A stretch of DNA of 64,000 nt from Antedon mediterranea (taxonomy: Eukaryota; Echinodermata; Crinoidea; Comatulida; Antedonidae), in NCBI RefSeq assembly GCF_964355755.1, contig NC_092679.1:20948932-21012931 (forward strand), read 5' to 3'. The translations under genes were made by a program, and so were the position numbers. Positions 1 through 13,108 of this stretch are shown here, one piece after another. Below the pieces are notes generated by a model that saw nothing but the letters and a program-made list of their open reading frames with translations, did no database searches and was not told the origin of the DNA. The first letter of the stretch is position 1, and the number at the start of each line of letters is the position of its first letter.

Positions 1-1102
1 GGGCCCCAGAAAAAAGTATTCCTCTGAATATGTGACTGCTTAGAATGAAGATGATTGTTAAATCTCTGCCTGAGTAACTGGACTTTGACTTTCGTTTGTG
101 CATGGTAAAGAAAAGAACTTGAAGTATATAATTGATTGGAATGCTTATTAAGTAAATTAACTAAAAGGGTACAAGTATTATTAATATGTGTGAAAGATTT
201 TATCAGATTGCCTGTAATCTCGATAAATAATTTCCACTCAATTAAATAACCTATCTCCCATGACACTAAACAGGCCACACCTGTTTCTTCCCTCCTCCGC
301 GACATCGTACTCGTACTCCCTAATAATTCTCAGGCTCTGTTACATAATAAACCCTTTTTTAGGAGATCTAAAATCTTATCTAAAAAATGTTACTTGTGTG
401 AAAAAAACTGCGAAATTTATTGATGTTCATTTAATCTATTTTAAATCTACCGACAGATAAAGAAAAGGCGGTGAGCCTCTAAGGTTTCCCAGCTACCGAA
501 AATTACAGGGGTGAAACGATAATTGACTTTTGGTGAACAATAGGCCAAGCATAATAGGGTGTTTGTTAAGGTGTTTGAATGATTTGAATGGCAGACCAGC
601 CTACTGAATAACTTGCTGTGATCATCAGTAACTCATAGGCATTCTACTAAATTATTAGGAAGGAATTTTGTTGGTTAGCTTCTAGTTTTCAAAGTTTCTG
701 GTCTTTGCGACGAGAGCTGAATAAATAATGTTTATGGCCTCAAGCCTATAATTATATATAAACTAATTGAGATACTTGTAATGATGTATTTCAAACATTA
801 TTGATATATTATGTAGATGACTTGTCGAACTGGGACAATACATGTACACCTCGGCCTAACTAACCCCTTTATGGTTTAACATCAATGTTATAATCTTGGT
901 AATAAAAAAATATTATATAAAGCTTAATTATTCAGAATGTTTGATAAATACAGACCAATTTGCTGTACTTTCAAACCAACGCACCCTAGCATTCCTATTA
1001 ATGATCATGTTCATGTAAGTTAATGAATCATATCAATTTAATGTAATATTAACTACTTTCATGATATCCGTCAATGATCACATTAACTGTCAACCTTCAG
1101 TG

Positions 1103-1290
1103 GGTTCCGAGTTAAAATGGCTCAATGGAAAGGAGCCTGGCTTGTGTGTGACAAGGGCCTAAGTTCAAGATCTACTATCATCATCCTTGGTTTATCCCTG
1201 ATATTCCTTTTGCCTCGTCCTTCAAATGGGTTGTTAAGCTGTTCACCACTTGTCTATACAAAATACATGAAAAAGAACTTTATATAACGC
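1103..1290 (+). mobile_element. tRNA-derived SINE, old copy
   Basis: An internal RNA polymerase III promoter is visible: A-box-like TGGCTCAATGG and B-box-like AGTTCAAGATC, about 40 bp apart, as in a tRNA. The non-tRNA body runs to about 1290 without a clear tail. Confidence 0.55.
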
Positions 1291-1661
1291 TACTTTCTGA
1301 ACTTGTAGATGGATAAAGCCGCAAACTGCATACATAATTACCATGCTTGTGGATTTTGAAACTGCTATGGATAGTTGAATCAGTTTTTACGAGAATTTTA
1401 CCCTCATCTTGGGACTAGATTTAATTGCTGAGAAGTGTATTGACCTCTGGGATAGATAGAATTTATTCTGAGAATATTGAATAATTAGGATTAAAGTAGA
1501 AGTTATAGTCAATTTGATAATAATGATTTAATAATCAAAGATCACATTTTGGACATGATTTTGATAATCCTACTTTTTGATATAACATATAGTAATTATT
1601 ATCTATGTTTAGGAGAGTCTAAAGAAATTAATTTTTTTTCAATTGAGTTTAAATTAGAAAA

Positions 1662-1735
1662 TTAGGGGCTGAACTTGATTAGTTTTAACTATTTTTTAGC
1701 CCTACCCTTGATATAATTATTATTATTATTTTTTA
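1662..1735. repeat. Dispersed repeat, copy 1
   Basis: GGGGCTGAACTTGATTAGTT through GCCCTACCCTTGATATAATT recurs with few changes at 5122-5195, and similarity continues weakly past it (TTTATATT, GGATAAA against GGGTAAA). It may be the 3' part of a longer repeat. Confidence 0.7.
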
Positions 1736-1865
1736 TGTTACAATGTTTATTAATTTATATTTATGGATAAATAAAGAAAGAAAAAGAATAAAATTTAGTT
1801 TTGCAAACACAATAATTTAGCAGAACAATTTTGTTATTTAATAACATTATTTTAGTTAAGGATAT

Positions 1866-2052
1866 ACATGTTTATTAATGTTAATGAATTTATATAGCGT
1901 ATTCCACAAACAATGTCGTCTCAATGAGTCTTAATTAAATCTTGATGAAAATAAACTTTTTAGTTTTACAAGTACGATAATTATTTAAATTAAATATATA
2001 AATGTTTGTTAATGTAATTTATTTATATTCCACAAACAATGTCGTCTTAATG
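1866..2052. repeat. Local direct duplication
   Basis: TTCCACAAACAATGTCGTCT occurs at about 1900 and again at about 2028, each preceded by an AT-rich string with ATGTTTRTTAATGT. The two copies are about 127 bp apart. Confidence 0.65.
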
Positions 2053-5000
2053 CGCTGTGGACTTGTTTTAGTTTTAATCCTTCCATCTGGATGAAATAAT
2101 GGCAATTGATTTTTAGGAGAAAGTGTTTCTTCAGAATGATGTAGCAGTTTGTATACATTTTAGTGATTAAGCCCCTATGTATAACCACATTCGTTTTTAA
2201 CTAGTTACTAGTTCATCTGTAATTACTTTCTAACCTGCTTATTTATTTTGCGGTAGTTCTCGGTAAAACCCTTTAACCCTCACCCTAAAAGCGGAAGTCA
2301 TCCCACGGCAGACAAATTATTAAAGACTAATCGTTTTAAGTTGTCAAGACCTTCTAATCGCATTTCTTTCCTTAGTGCTTAAACATTTATTTTAGGATGT
2401 AACACTTAGGCAATATGGTCTTGTAAATTCCTTAAAATTAAAGTAATTTACAGAAATAGGGCAGATTTTTGTAGGAACCTGTCAAGGTTGTTAAAAAACT
2501 TAAAACGAGGACGTGTACTGATGCGGGAAAAAGATGATATGCCGAAAGCAGGGCAGTGGGTGAACAGAACGTGTCAAGGTTAGCAAGTTTTATTCCCAAT
2601 CGTAACTTCTGCAAACTAACTATAAAACCTTTCTTTTTGGGTGGAAATCAACCTTCAATTTTGTTTTCTTTTTTATAACTAAAAGAGTAACGACCTTACG
2701 AATACGAACCCTAAAGTCTGGTAATGAAAGTGCTACATTTAATATTATGTGATTCATTCTTTTAACCCCATACCTTTCACTTGTATATATTATAAGTGAT
2801 GTTTATTTCGTTTGTAAAGAGGTTACATTAGTTTCTAGAACTTCGCTGTACTGTTATATGTGAATGTTATTGTTAATATTATGTATATTGCTATTGTAAT
2901 ACATTTTTAAATAAGCTTTTTTTAAAAATAAATTTCAAAATGAATTAATCTCAATTATTTCATTTTTAAGAATTCAATTTTATCCAGTTATCATGGTCCC
3001 TAAATATTTCCCTCTAAAATCATACTATTAAAAAGAAAGTATTTGCTTAGGCTATGGGTTTTTATTACATTTTCATTGATTTTGATGATTAATTAATTCT
3101 TTATGTTTTGTTTCATTAGATTCAGATCCCCCTTTTCTCAATCTGTACTATTTATATTTATTTCATTTATAATAAAATATCTGCATTATATCTGTTGATA
3201 CCTGTCCTTTTAATATTAGGAATTTATATTTTAAACATATACATGAAAATGCATCCTCTCACTTTACATGGTGAGTATCATAATAGACCAAAGATCCATT
3301 TAGTTTGGGGTATCATCACAGAAAGAACTTTCACACAAAAAAAATCACTGTTTGTATTTAGATTGATTTTGACAATTTTTCTGTTGAATATACTGTACAT
3401 ATGATCCTTTTATTAAATATTTGATTCCTCATCCTCAGACCTCTTCCTCAACCACCCGTTCTCAATTACCGTGTAAGTTTTACTATGAACTGGGTCGAAG
3501 TCTAATAAGCCAGTCATTCGTTTAACAACAACAGTTAGACCATGTAATGAGTCCATGGCACATTGAGGTTCAGTACAGTTTAATAACGCTACTCCACTAT
3601 AAGTATTACACGGGCTTGTACGTAATTAAGGCTCCGTCATGATCGACTGGTAAAGCGGCCAGTTGCATTCTCGCTGCATCATTGCATACTCTAGGTGCTT
3701 GATCGCGATTACTACGTCCGTGGTTTTCAAGAAAATCCATCAACGATATTGTAAGACCTTGTCATAGCCTACTTTTACAAACGCTTATTGCCCAGAGTTG
3801 ATGTTATAATTACTGTAGCAAAATTGTCTTTTAATGTGATTAGGCATCTTTAACGAGCATCTTGAATTAGCTAATCTAGGTATGCTTTAGTATTAATGCA
3901 CAACTCGATTTGCTCTGTTTTTCTCAATTTAATCAGATGGGAGTTTAGATTTTTACAAGAAATTTCATTCATTTAATTGTTTTAATTAAGAAAGTGGAAG
4001 TTCACGAATGCAGTACTGTACATTAATAGTTTTGTAAGACATTCAGTTCACTGGGCAGATAGAATTTAGACGGGGGCTAAAAAGGCTTTAGCACCACCCC
4101 CCTAAATTATAACACCCATGTTAAATAAAATAATGACTATTTTTATTTTCCTGCAACCCGACGAATCGTTTTTATCATTTATGAAATATGTAGCCCCCAC
4201 TAATCTTGCTGGATCCGCTCCTGCTAGGAAAAGGCCAGGATTCTTTAAATAGAGGAGTGTTAACAATACAGTATTTATATAATATTAATATAATATTAAT
4301 AGTCTGTCAATAACAGATTTTAAAAAGTAGTCATAATTTCATTTCCTGGATCCAACTCTGCTCCAGTTGATTTTATTAATTTGAAGTTTGTAAGCATAGG
4401 CTTACAATAAAATGATAGTGATTGCTCTTAATTATTGAAAATCTTAGATTACTTATTATTAATAAATATTTATATATATTATATGAATGGTAATCTTGAA
4501 TTACTATTTGTAGATTAAAAATAATTAAATTTGGGGTTATTCGTTTCGGTTTAGTTTTAACAGTCAATCACTAAATGTGGAACTGCAAACTTGAATTAGG
4601 TAAACTAATATCTACAAAATGTCCAATGTTAAAAAACATCATGGATTTTTAAGCCGAGTACAACCATTATAGACCCACTTATTACAGAGTAATTTTCATG
4701 CTTCAATGCACCTGCCAATCAATCAATCAGAGCCACCAACAACTGTTTTCTGATTGGTACAATTCCCATGCCATGAATTAAGTCACATTGAAAAATTGTT
4801 GTCACATTTCTCACAATGATTGTGATAAAATTATCAACCTCAATATGTGATTCTATTTTTTATATCATGATTTGTCTGGAATGGAGGTTGTTAGTATTTG
4901 CTTATTTAAAATTAAAATGTTTACTTGTCTTTTCAATTTAATTTTTTTAGGAGTGTATTCACTTCCAAACTCTTCCAAATCTTATTTTAATGTAAATTTT

Positions 5001-5121
5001 AATTTTAATGTTTTCAAATTTCATTAGAGAGTGTGTTTAAAAAAAAAATGTTTTATGTATATAAATTTTTTAGACAGGTAGGCCTAATTTATTTATATAA
5101 CTATAATTTATATTTCAATGT
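2053..5121. other. Gene-free stretch
   Basis: AT-rich with no supported gene. A patch at about 3460-3740 has more even base composition and several CpGs, and could be conserved non-coding DNA; nothing more specific is visible. Confidence 0.4.
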
Positions 5122-5195
5122 TTAGGGGCTAAACTTGATTAGTTTGAACTATTTTTTAGCCCTTCCCTTGATATAATTATTATTATTTGTATGCT
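5122..5195. repeat. Dispersed repeat, copy 2
   Basis: Partner of 1662-1735, in the same orientation, about 3.46 kb away. Confidence 0.7.
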
Positions 5196-6403
5196 AAAAA
5201 TGTTTATAATTTATATTCATGGGTAAAAATGAATGAGAAATGACATGGAGTGGGAAATTCTCTTCTACTATTGCAGGAAAGATTTGAGATTTGACTACAG
5301 TATTTAGTACATGTTAAAGCTTATCCTCTCCCCACTCACACAAATATTGGTAAGCAAAAGTATTAATTGTTTCCCTTGCTTAACTACAGAATATGTTGAT
5401 AATCAACAAATGTTGCAAACTGACGTTAACGACCCATAAACGTTGATTACTCCCTCGTGTGTTTCTGTCAGACCTTGCCTTATCACGGATCTAGAATACA
5501 AGAGAGAAAAAAGCAGTATGTTTACATGTCCGAAATCTATTTTAAACAGCATGATATGCAGCAGAATTAGAATAGTTATTGGTTGTATGTATGATCATAT
5601 TTAATATGCGGTTTATAAAGGGATTACACCGTCTAGAAAAACCCTATCATTACCTATGCTTATGAAGATAATATACATCAACATTTTCTACTGTACGTGA
5701 CTTTACAAGAAGGCACTGTTCGACCTACTTTTAACGTGACATCTTCTATAATACCGTGGATTCTTCATATTAACAACGATGGGTAGCTCCCTAGTTTCGC
5801 ATACAAAGCAACTCTCTTGGGGTTGGCCAAAGTTTTGTCGACCATTGACCGATTTTTTCTCTCTATTTTTTCTCATTACAACATTCAGTCGTCCCCATAG
5901 GGCATAGTCCTGCAACTTCTAAGCTTACTCGGGATAATATCTTTCTGTAATGTCATCTCACTACCTTCCGTTGTCCCATTTATCATCTTTTTTAGAATTG
6001 TGTCTCTAAAAATAATCTTTGTTGTAATGTTGAAAACATCAGGAAGGCATAAACTATAAATGTACGATAATAGATTTATTCGGAACAATGATGCAATCTT
6101 TGATATGTTTTGATAACACAGATTTGAATTCTCAGGATAAATAAAAGAAAATTACTGTAAATAAAAAGAACAAACAGATGAATTATCTTTGTTTGTTTGG
6201 AGTTTAGTTGAATGTTGTTTAGTTTTAACCTATTTCTCCATGATTTGAATTATGAAGTAGCTTGTATTTAATATATTTATAATTTTTTGTTTATTTTTTA
6301 AAATGTTATAAGCAATTTTACATATGTTAAAATAACTACAATCAAAAGAAGTTCATAATGTACAATACATCAAAGAAAAAACAACTGTAAATACATAAAC
6401 AGT

Positions 6404-6630
6404 AGTGGAGCTGTAGCTTGGTGGTTAACGTGCTTGCCTTCCAATCCCAAGGTCCCGGGTTCAATCCTGACCTAGTGCAGGGTTGTAACTCATGACTCTT
6501 TCAACTCCACTCCCTAAGCCTCAAATGAGACTTAGTTTATAAGCACGATAAATTATTAAAAAGTTTATCCATCTTGTAATTGGCGAGTTACTCGCTGTTG
6601 GATGAGTATGAAAAAAAAAAAAAAAAAAAA
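6404..6630 (+). mobile_element. tRNA-derived SINE with poly-A tail (family 1)
   Basis: tRNA-like head with A box TAGCTTGGTGG and B box GGTTCAATCC. The body contains CCTCAAATGAGACTTAGTTT and TTGGCGAGTTACTCGCTGTT and ends GAGTATG plus about 20 A. The same tail sequence occurs at 22.25 kb and, reversed, at 56.2 kb. The copy looks fairly young. Confidence 0.85.
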
Positions 6631-7383
6631 TTAAATTCAAATCAAATTATTTTCTTATCTAATTGAAAAGTATAGCATTTAAAGAACAATTTTACTTAAA
6701 ATCATCATTAAATGTATTGTTCCTCTGACAAAAATCATTTTAATTAATATACATAACAGTTATTTGACCAAAAATATGAATACAAATAACAAAATTATTT
6801 ACATTAAAAAACTATATTTTTAAGAAAAAAATTGTGAAATTTCTGGTTAAATGTAACTGTAATTTTATTTTTGCTAATTATTTTGTTTACCTGTATTAAA
6901 ACTGCAAAATTGACCTATTTATTTTTTTATATTCATCTTTATTTTTCATGTTTTAAATTCATATTTATAATAAAAAACACTATTTTAATGAGTATGTTGT
7001 TGTGATGAAATGAAGTGGTTATTACAAAATGTTTTTCTGTGTTTACAAATGAAAAGATGTAGCAAGCAAATAAATTCAACATTTAATCATGTGCATAAGA
7101 CGTTATAAACTAGGATTCGTGAGTAATAAATCCAATCCTTAGCTGATCTATAAAACATTATGAGACTTAAATCACTAATCCCCTTTATTATATCAAATCA
7201 ATACAAACTCTTGGATGTACTTATTTAGATAAGTCAAGGTTTATCTTAGGATTAAGGTCCTTTGTCTTAATTATCTTCTAGTTCTTTGTTGTTGTTCTAA
7301 TAAAATCTTGTTTCTTCTATCCAAACTGGGACACAACCTTTCCAGCCTAATAACATTATGTTGACATTAATGTTTGCAATATA

Positions 7384-8056
7384 CAGTAACACCTCTATTA
7401 AAGAGACACCTTTTGGACCCAACAAATTTCCCCCTCCTAATTATAGAAAGTTACATGAAAAAAATGAAATTTAAGAATAATACATTTTTATTGATTATAT
7501 ATTTGTAATTATTTAATATTCGAAAACTAAAATATCATGAAAAAGTATGATAGTGATTTATTATTTAGAAAGTATTTATAGGATGAAAAAATACAGACTT
7601 TAATTTTATTACCTTAAGTGCAATAAAGTATTAGTAATAGGTTACTTGAAGGTAGTTTTGATAATTAAAACAAAGCTATTTTAAGGATTAGCTATCTTTC
7701 TGAACATGAACATGGTCAGTCCTTGTTAAAGTAAGCTCTTAGTTAAACTGCCCTCTTTAGTTTTCTAAAGTTAGATAAAGTTTCATAATATGAAAGCATA
7801 TGTTTTCAAATATACTATTAAATAAGATAAAACAAAGACATACTTATTACATTAGTATAACTCAAATCTGTAATTTAGGTAAATTTATACAGTAGAAATA
7901 CCTTCTTTGCAATACCCCAGCTATTAAGGGGATATTTCCAGTGAGACAAATGAGGGGAAATGTATATTATGGCCAACGCATATCCAAAGGACATCTTTAT
8001 TAAGGGGACAATTAGTTTGGTCCTGAAGGTGTCCCCTTTATAGGGGTTTACTTTTA
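7384..8056. mobile_element. pogo/Tigger-like terminal repeats, probably overlapping copies
   Basis: TA followed by CAGTAACACCTCTATTAAAG opens the region. A second left end (CAGTAGAAATACC) begins near 7891, and the right end GGTGTCCCCTTTATAGGGG closes near 8056. CAGT-starting ends with TA flanks are typical of pogo/Tigger elements. No transposase frame is present. Confidence 0.55.
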
Positions 8057-9252
8057 CATAAAATATATAAAGTAAATTTATTGAATGTATTGATTAAATG
8101 TTAATTATAAGAAGAGAAAAAACTTAAATCTTTTAATGGGTTTGCATTGTTTTTAACAAGATTTTTTAGAGTAAAATGTTAACCACAAACCTATAATAAT
8201 GCTACAATTAAAAGTTATTTAACTTAGGTGTTGGCAGTGTTTTTGACACTGAGAACCAGAGAGTGATTAACCAAGGTTCTGGTTCTAAATTTTGAGCATG
8301 TTAACCACCATGACACACTGTCCTACCAGACCATAAGATATCAAAAGTACTTGAATATTGAACCAGAAAATGTTTGCGTGTTTTCGTTTCTTAAAGTACA
8401 CTTTGCTTTCCACTTACAATTTATTCAATGGGGCTTTCGGTTTTCAATACACAAAAGCGTTCACGGTCAACAAAGCTTTATATTGTTTTCCTATTAGTGG
8501 GTATATCTACCGGTATTGTTTGTACACCTAGTTTTATCACATTAATATATTTACCACCTGTCCATCCTCCAGCTTGTTTATTCATTTCCTGATTAATTAT
8601 CTTTTTGGGTTAAAACGCTTTCCAGTTGCCAAAGAGCGTAATCCATTCAGAATTAATTCTGTGCATCCGTATCCCATTTCGGGTACTGTGGCTCCATTTG
8701 TACCGATAATGAATTTTCCACATTTAATACAAGAGGTTGTTATCAATTTTGTGTTGTTTTTTTGTGTGTGTTTAAGTAGTTATATCTGTATACTGCCTGA
8801 ATTGGCGTTGTTTGTGGCAAAGTATTTCCTTTTTATTGAATAATATATTAGAAATCATTTTTATAATTCATATAGTATAAGAACGTTTTATTCTATTCAA
8901 TTCTGAAATTAAATCAACTCTAAATGAATGTACCAGACTAAGGGGAAAACAGTTTGTGGCCAGCCCCAAAAAGATATAGTTTTTGGAGTGTAAAAGTAAT
9001 TTTTTTTTTTTGTAATCAATTTTATTCTAATTGAATCAACTCGAAATGAGTAGATACCAGACTTTGAGGGAAATGTGGACAAAATTGAAAGAGTAATAAT
9101 GATCTTTTTATTTAAGCAAAGCAAGCATCTCTTGAAACTTTATAACCTTATAAAAAAGTTATGTAATAAGTATTATAATGCACCTCCATTAGGTCACCTC
9201 CATTAAGGGGATAGTTTTCCTTAAAATCGATATGGTTAAATACATATTTTAA

Positions 9253-9341
9253 CAGTACGACTAACCTCTATTCAGGGGACACCTCTCTTAAGGGACACTT
9301 TGTTGGGTCCCTGAGTTGCCCCTTTAATAGAGGCTCTACTG
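9253..9341. mobile_element. Very short pogo-like miniature element (89 bp)
   Basis: Left end CAGTACGACTAACCTCTATT followed by CAGGGGACACC. The right end reads, in reverse, CAGTAGAGCCTCTATTAAAG. TA lies just outside the right end. A related fragment precedes it at 9180-9225. Confidence 0.65.
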
Positions 9342-9367
9342 TAATAATAGTATACAACACTTACTTA

Positions 9368-9716
9368 AAGATATATTGTCCCCCTAAAAAAATATTTTTT
9401 TAAATTTTTTTGTTGAATATGTTATTTTAATGTCACATAATAGTTATTCACTCTCACAAAAAATTGGGTCTGAAAACAATTTATTTACCTGAGAAAAATG
9501 TAATTTAAAGCAAAAAATGGTCAAATTGTCTGGAAGACAATGAGTTTTTGGGTAATTTAACTGTTTATTTTGTCTTTTTATAGGTGAAATCATTTTTTTC
9601 CCAAGTTTTTTTTGTTATGGAAGTGAACAATTTCATTTAAACTGCAAAATGGCCTATTCAAAGTCCGATTTTAAAAATCTTTATTTTTCATGATTTTGGG
9701 GGACAATACATCTTTA
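9368..9716. mobile_element. Family-B miniature element (TATTGTCCCCC ends)
   Basis: Left end AAAGATATATTGTCCCCC and right end GGGGGACAATACATCTTTAA form an inverted pair. The inside is AT-rich and non-coding, with the family strings TTTTAATGTCACATAATAG and AAAATGGCCTATTCA. Confidence 0.75.
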
Positions 9717-11625
9717 AGAAACTAAATAAAACAAAACACATAAGGTGAATGATTTGTAAACAAGGATTTTATATACTAGTTTTGTTTATTATATTATGTT
9801 ATACTTTGTTTTATGTCTACAGTATATTATTCTGAGACAAAGTTGTACAAATTAGTTACTCTTCATTCTTGAATAAAAAATAGCCATTGAAATTAATACC
9901 TAAATAAATCTATGAAAGATAATAAGTTTAAAAGAGGTGTTCGTTTTGTTTGTAAAGACCAGGGAAGAATGAACTGGAAAAGACTAATTGGTAATTCTGT
10001 TAAAATAGATATTTTTGAATTAATTTTAAACATTTAAATTGTTCTGAATAATACATGTGGTCTGTCCACAAAATCTTTGTCTTATAAATCTATGAATATA
10101 GTTAAAAACAAGAATTCATCTTTTTTCTTCCTAAATTTAATAAAACACAATATCATTTTAATCAATCAAAAAAATGTATATTTTACACTCACCAATAAAA
10201 AACAAAATAGATATCATAATTTTGTGACAAAATTGAGCACAAATTGAATATTGAATATTGAATCAACCTAGAAAATGATAGTTGATATTGTAAACCTATC
10301 AATGAAAATAAAATACATATCTAAATAATGTGAACAAATTGAGCAATTATAATAAATGCCTAGAAGACTTAATGGTACTATCGTATGTCATCTAGAAAAT
10401 AACCCATTATTAAATAGACAATATACTCAATAAAACGCTGTCATTATATGCATATATCCTTGTATTTACCATCATAAAAAGATCTTCTTACAATTTCATA
10501 GATGAACAAGTAACATGATATGTTTTCTATGTCAAATTATAACATTTCTTTAGTAATAGTATTTTATTTTGTGAATGTACTGGCAATTGTGTATTATTTC
10601 TAATAAAATCTATCTATTCTAAGCAAAAATGAAAAATCATTAATTAATATTCAAGTAATAAATGTTGATAAGTGCAAACGTTTCGTAAAAAAAAAAAAAA
10701 TAGTTTTCACCGAATGAAAATATTTGTTCTATTGCACGAATATAAAAACATTAAATGTTTTATATAACATTTATCCATATCATTTGAAGGTCATGATTGC
10801 ATATAACAATCAATGAACATGAATATAAAACGAATTTGCACTTGAATAATGAACAAAAAATATGTACTGGTGATGTCCAAGGTTCAATGGGGTAATTATT
10901 GAATATCATGTGCCACCCAATCATCCAATCAAATGCCAAGGATCTACTGTATAATAGCATTTATTTATCACTCTTTTCTAAAATAAATTTTTTTATTTAT
11001 TTATTTTATTTTTATTTCAACAATTTTAGTTATTAAAGTAAAAGTTATTTTTGTATTATGAATTGTTGAGTTTTATAAACCTACAAATCTTGAGTGAGGA
11101 TTACTAATCATGTTATGATATTATCAATTTTATATTTTTCATCCTGACTTTTAAAACTTATCCAACTTGTGTGAGATAATGTTTATTATGAGTTTTATTG
11201 TCACAATAAATCATTATAGAATTCTTCCTCTTAAATAAAACTATCAATTTGTGTTTTTTTAATGTATTGTACGTCACTACCAGCAGTAACCAATTTCAAA
11301 GTGAAATCTGGGTTGACAATAATAGACATTGTTTTGTCGTTTTTAATACCATGTCACAATTGAACTAGTTATTGAATCGTTAGTGTAGTGTAATCATATT
11401 TTGTAACTTAATGGAGAGAGGAAAATGTGTCACCTGTTTTTAGTCTTATTTGAATTCCTTTTGTTTGTTAGATATCTCCTTTTTTTTCTTTTGGAAAGTA
11501 GGTAACATGATGATTTTTAATATTAGTTCAATCATATTCAACTGCTCAGCAATTACAAGATGCATTAACCCCATTATCAGACTTAGATAATTACAACTAA
11601 CTAAGCAAATCTGTTATTATGCCAT

Positions 11626-11750
11626 CAGTAGCACCCCTCCTTTGGAGACGTCTATTTAGGGGCCTCCTTTATTAAATGGGACACTTTCCTGAGCAATACA
11701 ATACTATGACCAACTTTTCTAGAGTTGTCCCCTTAATAGGAGTTCTACAG
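11626..11750. mobile_element. pogo-like miniature element
   Basis: Opens CAGTAGCACCCCTCC and closes GTCCCCTTAATAGGAGTTCT followed by ACAGTA, a diverged form of the family's CTACTGTA end. Confidence 0.6.
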
Positions 11751-11973
11751 TAATAATATTTTCCTTTATAGTTATTTTAAAGTTATTACAGTTTTATAAT
11801 TGTGTGTGAAAAATTCTGCTTATGACGGACTTGTCTTTGTCCTGTTGAGGATCCTGGATTCGGACCTAGAACCTTAAGATTGTTAGGCAAGAATGAACTA
11901 CTATGTTCCATTTAATATTTTACCAAGTAATACAGTAAAACATTTTGCTGTTTAAATATTGTGCATTAGTATA

Positions 11974-12075
11974 CAGTACCTCTGCCCTTGGTACATCTCT
12001 ATTCAGCGGACACTCCTATTAAGGGGACATATTGTTGGGTCTCAAAGGTGCCTCTTAAAGGCGTACTTGCGTTAA
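11974..12075. mobile_element. pogo-like miniature element, eroded right end
   Basis: TA then CAGTACCTCTGCCC. Inside are CATCTCTATTCAGCGGACAC and TATTAAGGGGACATATTGTT. The right end (GGTGCCTCTTAAAGGCG) is incomplete, and a SINE poly-T tract starts just beyond it. Confidence 0.55.
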
Positions 12076-12090
12076 ACTCTATCTCCATCT

Positions 12091-12094
<4 letters not shown>

Positions 12095-12129
<35 letters not shown>

Positions 12130-12357
12130 TATTTAATGAGGGTGATCCATCCAGCTGTTGCTGATCATTAGGGAGCCTCAGAGGTTCACAAGACAAACAT
12201 ATACACAAGATGTTCTACATAAACAAAGTCTTATTACAAGTCTTTGGGAGTGGGGTAATTTAGTCCTTAGAAAAAATCTTGACATGTGACGGGACTTGAA
12301 CCCAGGACCCTTGGAGTGGTAGACAAGCATCATAACCAAGCCACAACTCCACTCCTA
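12095..12357 (-). mobile_element. tRNA-derived SINE with poly-A tail, minus strand
   Basis: Read on the minus strand: head GGAGTTGTGGCTTGGTTATG, B box GGTTCAAGTCC, a body of about 170 bp and a long pure A tail (the poly-T tract at 12097-12124). The head resembles family 1 but the body differs. It sits directly against a pogo-like element. Confidence 0.82.
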
Positions 12358-12982
12358 AGCATAGTAACTCCTTGTCTTTCATAATAATAATACATCACAT
12401 GAATGGTCTTCTGTATTCAACTTAAGACTTTATGTTTCAAAAGAATTCACACAAGGATGAGGCCAATTTATCTTTCTAAATAAACAACATTTTTTACCTT
12501 CAAAATATGTATCACCCATCTAAAATTTAATCTATTAGTTTAAATTTATTTGTAAAAGTTAAATAAATAACTTTTAGTATTCTGTCACATTGCACCCGTT
12601 GTATGTATTACTGTATATTAAAAGTTAAGTAAATAAAATTTATATTAATCGGCGCAAATTTAAGTTTAACAATATGTTTGTAGTGTTTATTTTAAGATAC
12701 AATAACATCACAAGTTACATTTAATACAATGAAAAACATGGAAAACCTAAACACACATAGAATATGTTTCAAAAACATTTTTTAAATCGAGTAGCAAAAT
12801 CGAATGTGTTTTGAAAGATAGCAGTTAATGTTATTTTAGAGGACGATTTAAATCTAATAATTTCAAATAAAAAGGTATGATTCTTTTGCTGTAACCTTGA
12901 AGATGCAAACGTTAGTCCTAAATGAATTTTAACTTGAAATTGTTATACTAAGTTAAACATTAATTTAATAGGGTTTTATACA

Positions 12983-13063
12983 CAGTATAACCCCTAAAAG
13001 TAGACAACTTCAGGATCCAACAAGTGCCTGCTTAGGGATGTCTCCTGAGTAGGGTTGGGTATA
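12983..13063. mobile_element. pogo-like miniature element, diverged
   Basis: CAGTATAACCCCTAAAAGTA opens it. ACTTCAGGATCCAACAAGTG resembles the GGGACCCAACAAAG middle of the other copies. It ends near GTAGGGTTGGGTATA. Confidence 0.45.
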
Positions 13064-13108
13064 GTGTTCAAACATATATTGCATCTATTTTTTTCACAAG
13101 AAAGGCTA

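Noticed and set aside
5703-6088. Two overlapping minus-strand frames with mixed composition
   Set aside because: They look slightly protein-like (CFVCETRELP) but there is no family match and no convincing exon borders.
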